NCBI RefSeq assembly: GCF_000515415.1
Contig: NZ_KI911783.1
Coordinates: forward strand, 350,501-414,500
Source: Bradyrhizobium sp. WSM1417
GTDB lineage: Bacteria > Pseudomonadota > Alphaproteobacteria > Rhizobiales > Xanthobacteraceae
DNA: 64,000 nucleotides
Reading direction: 5' to 3'
Shown: positions 57,072 to 64,000 of the stretch, piece after piece
Numbering within the stretch: position 1 is the first letter of the stretch
How the letters are laid out: each line of letters starts with the position of its first letter
The notes under the pieces: generated by a model
Seen by the model: only the letters and a program-made list of their open reading frames with translations
Database searches by the model: none
What the model was told of the DNA's origin: nothing
Translations under genes and position numbers: made by a program

Positions 57072-57889
57072 CAGTTGTCCTTTCCAAGCGCGCTCTCGTG
57101 CCAGCGCCGTAAAACGAGGTGGGAAACTAGCGCCAGCACCCCATAGATGACAATCCCGGCCAGCGACAACAGCAGCAGCGCTGCGAACATGCGGGGTATG
57201 TTCAAGCGGTAGCCGGATTCTGCGATCCTGTAGGCGAGCCCGGAGCCGGCGCCGGCCGTTCCGGCCGCGATCTCGGCCACGACCGCGCCGATCAGCGAAA
57301 GGCCGCCGGCAATGCGCAGGCCGCCGAGAATGTAAGGCAGCGCCGCGGGCAGCTTGAGAAAGCGCAGGGTCTGCTGTGGCGAGGCGCCATAGAGCTGGAA
57401 CAGGCCGGCGAGGTTGCGATCGACCGAATTGAGCCCGAGCGTGGTGTTGGACAGCACCGGGAAGAAGGCGACGATGAAGGCGCAGACCACGATCGCGGTC
57501 TGCTGTTCCAGATAGATCAGCAGCAGCGGCGCGATCGCGATGACAGGCGTGACCTGAAGCACCACGGCATAGGGGAACAGCGAAGCTTCGACCCATTTGG
57601 ACTGGTTGAACAGCAGCGCCAGCGCAATGCCGCCGATGCTGGCCGCGACAAACCCTTCAAGCGTGGTCAGCAGCGTCGCGGCGAGCGATTGCGACAGCAC
57701 CGCCCAATCCTTGATCAGTGTCAGCAAAATGACGGAGGGCGCCGGCAGCACGTAAGGCGGGATGTCCTTGATGCGGACCACGAGCTCCCAGGCAAGGAGT
57801 CCCGCCGCGAACACGATGACGGGCAGCACGAAGCGCACCGCGCGTTTTGCGCCGGACGGCTTCGCAGGGACGGAAGCTGGCGCGTTCAT
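57071..57889 (-). CDS. ABC transporter permease (SsuC/TauC-like)
   Basis: 272 residues from ATG 57887-57889. Binding-protein-dependent transport permease with about six helices; the EAA-like loop is FQLYGASPQQTLRFLKLPAALPYILGGLRIAGGLSLIGAVVAEI. Belongs to the sulfonate/nitrate/taurine permease class. The start overlaps the ATPase stop and its own stop overlaps the dehydrogenase start. Confidence 0.92.
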   Translation of the reverse strand: MNAPASVPAKPSGAKRAVRFVLPVIVFAAGLLAWELVVRIKDIPPYVLPAPSVILLTLIKDWAVLSQSLAATLLTTLEGFVAASIGGIALALLFNQSKWVEASLFPYAVVLQVTPVIAIAPLLLIYLEQQTAIVVCAFIVAFFPVLSNTTLGLNSVDRNLAGLFQLYGASPQQTLRFLKLPAALPYILGGLRIAGGLSLIGAVVAEIAAGTAGAGSGLAYRIAESGYRLNIPRMFAALLLLSLAGIVIYGVLALVSHLVLRRWHESALGKDN

Positions 57890-58716
57890 AGCGTCGACTG
57901 CCCTGCATAGGACGGCGCCAGCGCCGCTGACACTTTCCGGCAATAATCGGAATAGGCGACTGACGTGCGAAACTCCTCGCCGCGCGGCTCGACCGTTTCG
58001 ATGCGGAAGTCGGCCTGGATGCGGCCCGGCCGCGCCGTCATGACCACCACGCGCTGCGACAGATAGACGGATTCGAACACCGAATGCGTGACGAAGATGA
58101 CGGTCTTGCCAAGCCTGCGCCACAGCGCGAGCAAATCGTCATTGAGGCGGAAGCGCGTGATTTCGTCGAGCGCCGCGAAGGGCTCATCCATCAGGAGGAT
58201 ATCAGGGTCGGTGACGAGCGCGCGCGCCAGCGACACCCGCATCTTCATGCCGCCGGAGAGCTCGCGGGGAAAGGCGTCGGCGAAATCGGCAAGCCCGACG
58301 CTGGCCAGCGCCTCATCGGCACGCCCGCGCGCTTCCGCCTTAGGAACGCGTGCAAGCTTCAGCGGCAATCGCACGTTTTCGCGCACGCTCGTCCAGGGCA
58401 TCAGGGTCGGTTCCTGAAACACGAAGCCGATGCCATGACCTGGTTGAACAAGTCCTGGCTGGGGTCCGCCCTCGCGACGCGCCAGCCGCACGATTCCGGA
58501 CGATGGCGCGCTGAGTTCGGCGATCAGCCGCAGCGCGGTGGATTTGCCGCAACCTGACGGTCCCAGCAGCGAAATGAACTCGCCCTTGCGCACCGCAAGA
58601 TCGAGCGGGCCGAGCGCCAGCACGCCGTTGTCGTAGGTCTTCGTCACGCCGCGCAGGCTCACAGCCAGGGCCGTCAGGCCAGCATCGCCCGCCGCCGAAA
58701 TTTTGACTGATGACAT
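57886..58716 (-). CDS. ABC transporter ATP-binding protein (SsuB/TauB-like)
   Basis: 276 residues from ATG 58714-58716. Walker A LLGPSGCGKSTALRLIAE, Q-loop GFVFQEPTLMPWTSV, signature ELSGGMKMRVSLARALV, Walker B ILLMDEPFAALD, H-loop IFVTHSVFES. It starts 10 bp after the substrate-binding protein gene and its stop overlaps the permease start. Confidence 0.94.
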   Translation of the reverse strand: MSSVKISAAGDAGLTALAVSLRGVTKTYDNGVLALGPLDLAVRKGEFISLLGPSGCGKSTALRLIAELSAPSSGIVRLARREGGPQPGLVQPGHGIGFVFQEPTLMPWTSVRENVRLPLKLARVPKAEARGRADEALASVGLADFADAFPRELSGGMKMRVSLARALVTDPDILLMDEPFAALDEITRFRLNDDLLALWRRLGKTVIFVTHSVFESVYLSQRVVVMTARPGRIQADFRIETVEPRGEEFRTSVAYSDYCRKVSAALAPSYAGQSTL

Positions 58717-58726
58717 CGACCTTGCG

Positions 58727-59749
58727 CTACGGCTTGTTCGGGCGCAGCTCGGCGCCAACGCCCTTGTTGACGAAGCGCAGCGTATAGGATTTGCGGAAAT
58801 CGAGGTCTGCCTTCACCACGCCGGCCTTCACCATCTTGTTGAAGAAGGAGGTGTAGCGCTCGTCGCTCATCGCGCCGATGCCGTTCTTCAGCGAATCGCC
58901 GGAATCGACGATGCCGTATTCCTTCATCTTGGCGACGGAATAGGCGAGCAGCTCGTCGGTCATCTCCGGATTGAGCTTCTTGATCATGGCGTTGCCCGCG
59001 GAATTGTCGCGGTAGATGTAATTGTACCAGCCGACCATGGAGGCATCGACGAAGCGCTGCACCAGGTCGGGTTTCTTCTCGACCACGTCGCGGCGGCTCT
59101 CGATCAGGGTCGAATAGGTGTTGAAGCCGTAATCGGCGAGCAGCAGCACGTTGGGCTTGAAGCCGGCGGCTTTCTCGACGGCGAAGGGCTCGGAGGTGAC
59201 GTAACCCTGCATCGCGCTCTTGGGATTGGCGATGAAGGGCTGCGGATTGAAATTGTAGGGGCGAACGTTCTTCTCGCTGAAACCGTATTCGGATTTCAGC
59301 CACTGGAAATAGCTGGTCATGCCCTCCTTGGAGACGAACAGTGTCAGCGGCTTGAGGTCCTCGATCTTGGCGACCTTGGCATCGGGCTGCGTCAGCATCA
59401 CCTGCGGATCCTTCTGGAACACCGCGGCGATCGTGACGACCGGGACGTTGTTGGCGACCGCGTCGAACGACATCAGCGTGTTCGCGGCCATGAAGAAATC
59501 GATCTTGCCGGCGATCAGCAGCATCCGGTTGTTCTCGTTGGGCCCGCCGGGGACGATGGTGACGTCGAGGCCGTATTTCTTGTAAGTGCCGTCGGCGACG
59601 GCCTGGAAAAAGCCGCCATGCTCGGCCTCGGCGACCCAATTGGTGCCGAACATGACCTTGTCCAGGGTTTCGGCGCGCGCCGGAACGACCGAGACGAAAG
59701 CGGCCATCAGGCCCGCCATTAAGGCTCGCCGCAGATGAGAGGGGCTCAT
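58727..59749 (-). CDS. ABC transporter substrate-binding protein, NMT1/THI5-like
   Basis: 340 residues from ATG 59747-59749 with GGAG about eight bases upstream. Signal peptide RRALMAGLMAAFVSVVPARAE. The mature sequence KVMFGTNWVAEAEHGGFFQAVADGTYKKYGLDVTIVPGG is typical of NMT1/THI5-like binding proteins for sulfonates, nitrate, pyrimidines or amines; the ligand is not clear. First gene of a five-gene operon, divergent from the creatininase-family gene (138 bp between starts). Confidence 0.92.
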   Translation of the reverse strand: MSPSHLRRALMAGLMAAFVSVVPARAETLDKVMFGTNWVAEAEHGGFFQAVADGTYKKYGLDVTIVPGGPNENNRMLLIAGKIDFFMAANTLMSFDAVANNVPVVTIAAVFQKDPQVMLTQPDAKVAKIEDLKPLTLFVSKEGMTSYFQWLKSEYGFSEKNVRPYNFNPQPFIANPKSAMQGYVTSEPFAVEKAAGFKPNVLLLADYGFNTYSTLIESRRDVVEKKPDLVQRFVDASMVGWYNYIYRDNSAGNAMIKKLNPEMTDELLAYSVAKMKEYGIVDSGDSLKNGIGAMSDERYTSFFNKMVKAGVVKADLDFRKSYTLRFVNKGVGAELRPNKP

Positions 59750-59887
59750 GATGGGACTCCGTCGATCGCTTCTAGCCGATGTCCAAGCAACGCGATAAAA
59801 CCGCAAGACATTCAGGGACGCGAGCCGGCCTGGCCCGCGTCCCCTGATACCCCAAATTACGCGACAAATTCGGGCAAAGAAACCTTG

Positions 59888-60694
59888 ATGACGCCTTCCC
59901 GCGACTGGACCGAGATCCGCTGGGCCGATTCCAGCCCCGCCGAGGTTTCGCGCTGGATCGCAGTGCTGCCGCTGGCGGCCACTGAACAGCACGGCCCGCA
60001 TCTGCCGCTCGAGACCGACGTGCTGATCGCGGACGCCTATCTCGCGCGGGTGCGCGAGCTCCTGCCCGAGAGCGCTCCGGCCACTTTCCTGCCCGTTGAA
60101 CCGATCGGGATTTCCACCGAGCATATCGACTATCCGGGCACGCAGACGCTGCCGACCGACATCGCGTTGAAAAAATGGACCGCGATTGGCGAAGACATCG
60201 CGCGCCGCGGATCGAAGAAGCTCGTCATCGTCACCAGCCATGGCGGCAACAGCGCGGCAATGATGCTGATCGCGCAGGATCTTCGCGCGCATCAGAAGCT
60301 GTTCGTGGTGACGACGTCGTGGTCGCGACTGTCGGGCGCGGACCAGCTGTTCCCGGCCGACGAAGTACGCCACGGCATCCACGGCGGCGCCGTCGAGACC
60401 TCGATCATGCTGGCGCGCTATCCCGATCGGGTGCGCGGTGATGCGATCGCGGATTTTCCCGCGAGCAGCATCGCGATGGAGCAGCAATATCGCTGGCTGT
60501 CGACACAGCGACCCGCACCGTTCGCCTGGCAGGCGCAGGATCTCAACCCAAGCGGCGCTATCGGCAATGCGACACTGGCCGTGGCCGCGAAAGGCGAGCA
60601 ACTGATCGACCAGGGCGCCCGCGCTTTTTGCGAGCTGCTTGCCGAGGTTGATAACTTCGACGTGAACAGGCTCGCCAAAGGCCCGCTCGGCTAA
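59888..60694 (+). CDS. Creatininase-family amidohydrolase
   Basis: 268 residues from ATG 59888 (an upstream in-frame start exists but lies in the divergent promoter). Metal ligands of the creatininase fold: AATEQHGPHLPLETDVLIADAY (Glu, His, Asp), TSHGGNSAAMM and HGIHGGAVETSIML (His/Glu). Family members hydrolyse creatinine, guanidino or formamide compounds, and also include MftE-like and pyrroloquinoline-type enzymes. Likely works with the divergent ABC transporter: import plus C-N hydrolysis. Confidence 0.88.
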   Translation: MTPSRDWTEIRWADSSPAEVSRWIAVLPLAATEQHGPHLPLETDVLIADAYLARVRELLPESAPATFLPVEPIGISTEHIDYPGTQTLPTDIALKKWTAIGEDIARRGSKKLVIVTSHGGNSAAMMLIAQDLRAHQKLFVVTTSWSRLSGADQLFPADEVRHGIHGGAVETSIMLARYPDRVRGDAIADFPASSIAMEQQYRWLSTQRPAPFAWQAQDLNPSGAIGNATLAVAAKGEQLIDQGARAFCELLAEVDNFDVNRLAKGPLG

Positions 60695-60833
60695 CGTCTA
60701 TCCTCCTGGAATCATTCGAGAAGAAGCCAGCCTCGACCTCCGCTTTTGCCGGTTTCGAACCGGACGCGCGGAGCCTCCGTCCAACTCGGTACGCGGGCCA
60801 CAACGGACCGCCTCAACCCGGATGGAGTTTCAC

Positions 60834-61097
60834 ATGTCGATCAAGACCAAGATTTTTGCAGTTGCCCTCACCGCGCTCACCCTGACCGGCAGCGTCGTCG
60901 CCACCACCTCGCAGGCGCAAGCCAAGCCGCTCGGCTGGGGCGTCGGTGTCGGCCTGGGCATCGCCACCGCCGCCGTCGTCGGCTCCGCGATCGCCGCCAG
61001 CAACGACCCTTATTACAACGGCTATCACCGCTGCGGCTGGGCCGCCCAGTACAATGCCTTTGGCCAGTACGTTGGCCGCGTGCGTACCTGCTTTTGA
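60834..61097 (+). CDS. Small exported hypothetical protein
   Basis: 87 residues from ATG 60834 with GGAG six bases upstream (ATG 60822 is less likely). Signal peptide KIFAVALTALTLTGSVVATTSQAQA, then a Gly/Val-rich hydrophobic stretch (GWGVGVGLGIATAAVVGSAIAAS) and a Tyr/Cys tail (GYHRCGWAAQYNAFGQYVGRVRTCF). Resembles other short rhizobial exported proteins of unknown role. Confidence 0.75.
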   Translation: MSIKTKIFAVALTALTLTGSVVATTSQAQAKPLGWGVGVGLGIATAAVVGSAIAASNDPYYNGYHRCGWAAQYNAFGQYVGRVRTCF

Positions 61098-61173
61098 TTT
61101 GAGTCCCTGAGGCCGATCTCACGTGGATCCTGCGTCCGACACGGGCGCCTCATCCACCCCGTGTCGTGCCCCC

Positions 61174-61215
61174 GACCCCGCCCGGATGTCCCCCCGGGCG
61201 GGGTCAACTGTTTTT
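61174..61215 (+). terminator. Rho-independent terminator
   Basis: GACCCCGCCCGG (61174-61185) pairs perfectly with CCGGGCGGGGTC (61194-61205) across an 8-base loop, followed by AACTGTTTTTG. It closes the gene ending at 61097. Confidence 0.85.
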
Positions 61216-61284
61216 GCATCTGGGGATTTGTTGCAGCCCCGTCACACAGCGGTGCGAACTATCCCCTGCGGCAATTCGCACTAG

Positions 61285-61307
61285 TTGCTATTGCGAATTA
61301 ATAGCAA
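61285..61307. promoter_or_regulatory. Operator-like dyad upstream of the porin
   Basis: TTGCTATT and AATAGCAA form a perfect 8-bp dyad around GCGAATT, with neighbouring GCAATTCGCA and GTTCGCAAC half-sites. The AT-rich TTGCGAAT core recalls Fur-type iron operators, but this is only a resemblance. It lies in the 396-bp gap between 61097 and the porin start. Confidence 0.45.
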
Positions 61308-61493
61308 TAAGGTTCGCAACAGGCTCAGGGGCTTGGGAAGATATCGCGCCGCATCGAGATCATCTCGACCGATCGCGGAGCACCTAATCCTGATGACAGG
61401 GTCGCCGCGAATCGGCAGGGATAGTGCGGCGAGTGGACACATTCGCGTTTGGGGGCGTGCGTTTTGACGTTGAGGGGTCACCGTTACAGGTAT

Positions 61494-63458
61494 ATGCGGA
61501 CGGCCGCGGCGATTGCCTCGGGCGTATTGTCTTTTCCGGCCACCAGCCGCGCGGCCGATCTGCCGCTGAAGGCACCGGCCTTGAAGGCGGTCTATGACTG
61601 GACCGGCCTCTATATCGGCGCGCATGCCGGTTTCACCCGCGGCACGTCCTCGGCCACGCTGGCCGATCCCACGGCCGCGACCGACAATCATGTGTTCACC
61701 GGCGCGACCGGCGGCGTGCAGGCCGGCTACAATTGGCGGCTCAATTCGGGCTTCCTGCTCGGCGTCGAAGGCGACATCTCCTTTCCGAACTATCTGCCTT
61801 CCAACCATGTGGTGTCGTCGGCTGTGACCGCGCTGTCGAGCGCGGAGGAACGTTGGGACTATGTCGCGAGCCTGCGCGCGCGGCTCGGTTACACCACCGG
61901 CGCCTTTCTGTTCTACGCGACCGGCGGCGCCGCTTTTGCCGGCGAGCGCTTTCTCTCGACACCGACAGGCGGCACTGAGGAGAAAGTGTTGAACACGCGG
62001 TTCGGCTGGACCGCCGGCGGCGGCGTCGAATATGCCTTCGCGCCGCACTGGAGCGCTCGGCTGGAATATCTCTACAGCAAGTTCGAGAACGCCCACGTCA
62101 CCTTCCCCTCGGGCGCGCAATATTCGTCCTCGATGGATTTCCAGAGCCTGCGGATCGGCCTCAATCGCAAGATCGACTGGCCGGGCCTGCCGACCTACAA
62201 CCCGAAGTCGGATGTGACGGACACCGAGTCCAGCCGCTGGGAGATTCACGGACAGTCGACCGTACTGGGGCAGGGCTACCCCGCGTTCCACGCGCCCTAT
62301 ACCGGACCGAACAGCCTGCTCCCATCGCCGGATTTCCAGCAGACCTGGAGCAACTCGCTCTATCTGAATGCGCGGCTGTGGGACGGCGGCGAGGTCTACT
62401 TCAATCCCGAGCTGCTGCAGGGCTTTGGTTTCAACAACACGACGGGCGCTGCCGGCTTTCCCAACGGCGAGGCGCAGAAGTCCGGCTTTCCCTATCCGCA
62501 CTTCAACGCCTCGCGATTGTTCGTGCGCCACACCTTTGGCTTCGGCGGCGAGCAAGAGGAGCTTGCCAGCGGCCAGTTTCAGCTTGCCGGCAAGGCCGAC
62601 GTGTCGCGTCTGACTTTGCAGGTCGGAAAGCTCTCCGTGGTCGACGTCTTCGACGGCAATTCCTATGCTCACGACCCGCGCAAGGATTTCATGAACTGGT
62701 CGATCTGGGCATCCGGCGCCTTCGACTACGCCGCCGACAAGCTCGGCCTCGGCTATGGCGCAACGGCCGAATTGAATCAGAAGCAATGGGCGCTACGCGC
62801 CGGCTATTTCCTGATGGACGCGCAGTCCAACTCGAGCAATTTCGACATGAATATCGGCCGCCGCGGCGAATACGTCGCGGAGCTCGAGACGCGCTATTCG
62901 CTGTTCGGCCAGCCCGGCAAGCTGCGCATACTCGGCTTCGTCAACAGCGCTTTCTCCGGCAGCTATCGCGAGACGCTGGACAATCCGCTGCTCAATCTCG
63001 ACATCAGCCAGACCCGCCGCGGCCGTCTCAAATACGGCTACGCTTTGAATGTCGAACAGGCGATCACTGACGACTTCGGCATGTTCGGCCGCTGGAGCTG
63101 GAACGATGGCCGCAACGAGATCATGGCCTTCACCGACATCGACCGCAGCCTGTCCGGCGGTGTCTCGGTGAAGGGAGCGAAATGGGGCCGGCCCGACGAC
63201 GTCGTCGCCATTGCGGGCGCGATCAACGGCCTGTCGCAGGACCATCGCGACTTCATCGCCGCCGGCGGTCTCGGTCCGCTGATCGGCGACGGCCAGCTCA
63301 ACTACCGCAGGGAACGCGTGCTGGAAACCTATTACGCCTACGCCCTGAACAAGGCGCTGACCTTCACTGCCGACTACCAGCTGATCGTCAATCCCGCCTA
63401 CAACGCCGATCGCGGCCCGGTGTCCGTGTTCTCAGGACGGTTGCACGGCGAGTTCTGA
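61494..63458 (+). CDS. Outer-membrane protein: Omp25-like barrel fused to a carbohydrate-porin domain
   Basis: 654 residues from ATG 61494 (longer in-frame start at 61449 possible). Signal peptide (MRTAAAIASGVLSFPATSRAAD). Residues about 30-235 resemble Omp25/RopB-type 8-strand barrels (VYDWTGLYIGAHAGFT, GVQAGYNWRLNSGFLLGVEG, ARLEYLYSKFEN, LRIGLNRK). Residues about 255-654 resemble the OprB carbohydrate-selective porin (SSRWEIHGQSTVLGQGYP, NSLYLNARLWDGGEVYFNPEL, LTLQVGKLSVVDVFDGN, YYAYALNKALTFTADYQLIVNPAYNADRGPVSVFSGRLHGEF). Two barrels in one chain is the striking feature. The intergenic region upstream carries a dyad that may be an operator. Confidence 0.85.
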   Translation: MRTAAAIASGVLSFPATSRAADLPLKAPALKAVYDWTGLYIGAHAGFTRGTSSATLADPTAATDNHVFTGATGGVQAGYNWRLNSGFLLGVEGDISFPNYLPSNHVVSSAVTALSSAEERWDYVASLRARLGYTTGAFLFYATGGAAFAGERFLSTPTGGTEEKVLNTRFGWTAGGGVEYAFAPHWSARLEYLYSKFENAHVTFPSGAQYSSSMDFQSLRIGLNRKIDWPGLPTYNPKSDVTDTESSRWEIHGQSTVLGQGYPAFHAPYTGPNSLLPSPDFQQTWSNSLYLNARLWDGGEVYFNPELLQGFGFNNTTGAAGFPNGEAQKSGFPYPHFNASRLFVRHTFGFGGEQEELASGQFQLAGKADVSRLTLQVGKLSVVDVFDGNSYAHDPRKDFMNWSIWASGAFDYAADKLGLGYGATAELNQKQWALRAGYFLMDAQSNSSNFDMNIGRRGEYVAELETRYSLFGQPGKLRILGFVNSAFSGSYRETLDNPLLNLDISQTRRGRLKYGYALNVEQAITDDFGMFGRWSWNDGRNEIMAFTDIDRSLSGGVSVKGAKWGRPDDVVAIAGAINGLSQDHRDFIAAGGLGPLIGDGQLNYRRERVLETYYAYALNKALTFTADYQLIVNPAYNADRGPVSVFSGRLHGEF

Positions 63459-63464
63459 GCGCGC

Positions 63465-64000
63465 TCAGAACAGCAGCGCGACGCCGGAGACGAACAGCAG
63501 CGCGAGCACGATCTTGCGGAACATGGCCTCATCGATCCGGCCGAACAGCTTCAGCCCGAGCCACGTCCCGCCAAACAGGAACGGCAGGCCGAGCACGAAC
63601 AGCTTTGCGGTGTCGAGCGTGAGCGCCCCCTTGGCGCCCAGCAGCAGCGCCGCCATGGCGAACACCACGACCGCGACGGGCTGGAACGTGGCGCGCTGGA
63701 CCTCCTTGGGCAGGCCGCGCAGATTGCACCAGATGGTGACGATGATGCCGGCAAGGCCGGTCAGCCCGCCGAGCAGGCCGTTGACAAAACCAATCGACAT
63801 GTCGGCGGCGCGCGGAACGACGGTCGCGACCTTAAGCTGCGGCCGGAAAAACGCATAGAGGCTGTAGGCGATCAGAATCGTTCCAACAGCAATGCGGACG
63901 CTGTTCGGGTCGGCCCGAGTCAGAAGCGACACGCCGACCGGCACGCCAAGGACGGCGCCGAGCACGAACGGCCACAACCGCCGCCAGTCGAGCGCCGCGC
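63465..64000 (-). CDS. TauE/SafE-family sulfite exporter-like permease, C-terminal part (runs off the right edge)
   Basis: At least 178 codons, continuing past position 64000 (upstream in-frame ALDWRRLWPFVLGAVLGVP). Family length is about 250 residues. Hydrophobic helices: FVLGAVLGVPVGVSLL, IAVGTILIAYSLYAFF, SIGFVNGLLGGLTGLAGIIVTIWCN and VVVFAMAALLLG. The conserved GFxNGLLGGLTGLAG motif identifies the TauE/SafE family of anion permeases. It converges on the porin gene, 6 bp between stops. Confidence 0.9.
   Translation of the reverse strand, partial: AALDWRRLWPFVLGAVLGVPVGVSLLTRADPNSVRIAVGTILIAYSLYAFFRPQLKVATVVPRAADMSIGFVNGLLGGLTGLAGIIVTIWCNLRGLPKEVQRATFQPVAVVVFAMAALLLGAKGALTLDTAKLFVLGLPFLFGGTWLGLKLFGRIDEAMFRKIVLALLFVSGVALLF

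Overview
The window is high-GC DNA from an alphaproteobacterium, most likely Bradyrhizobium or a close relative. This rests on the gene families (ChvG/ChvI, short HPr kinase, DUF2865, Omp25-type barrel fused to a carbohydrate porin) and on the dense intergenic palindromes; no database comparison was possible. It is mainly chromosomal core with some accessory pieces. No rRNA, tRNA or CRISPR array was found.

Layout. 1-16 kb: 5' part of an HrpB helicase, UDP-glucose 6-dehydrogenase, a membrane acyltransferase, DNA polymerase I, a LysE exporter, a glutathione transferase, pyrE, a DUF2865 protein, a GIY-YIG gene inside an inverted-repeat element, glycogen phosphorylase and a thioesterase. 16-30 kb: pckA, a secreted TPR-CHAT protein, a HugZ-like protein, then the regulatory block chvI-chvG-hprK-EIIA(Man)-HPr, a family-39 type glycosyltransferase and lepA. 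30-40 kb is the most accessory part: an SDR, a lone receiver, small stress-type proteins, a frameshifted acetyltransferase, a membrane-anchored TAXI protein, an amidase, an IS110 transposase beside a truncated acyl-CoA dehydrogenase start, and an MFS/acyl-CoA dehydrogenase pair. 40-53 kb: a PAS-GGDEF-EAL protein with degenerate GGDEF, MepA, modABC, a PepSY protein, a cation/proton antiporter, an MscS channel, map and radC. 53-64 kb: a lysozyme-like/peptidoglycan-binding protein, an ABC transporter operon coupled to a 2-hydroxyacid dehydrogenase and an Inh-domain protein, a creatininase-family hydrolase, a two-barrel porin and the edge of a TauE/SafE permease.

How genes work together. ChvG/ChvI with HprK, EIIA-Man and HPr form a compact signalling cassette for envelope and carbon/nitrogen state, near the gluconeogenic gene pckA. 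modABC imports molybdate. Genes at 55.4-59.7 kb form one translationally coupled minus-strand operon with the creatininase gene divergent from it.

Most notable: intergenic regions carry a family of about 120-140 bp inverted-repeat elements built on a GTCCCGGCGAAGGCCGGGAC palindrome. One copy is about 400 bp, has 35-bp perfect terminal inverted repeats, and consists almost entirely of a single GIY-YIG nuclease gene. It looks like a possible autonomous parent of the short copies. Other points are a DNA polymerase I whose proofreading residues all appear lost, a duplicated leader in front of an amidase and a truncated dehydrogenase, and unusual domain architectures (secreted TPR-CHAT, two-barrel porin, signal-less lysozyme).
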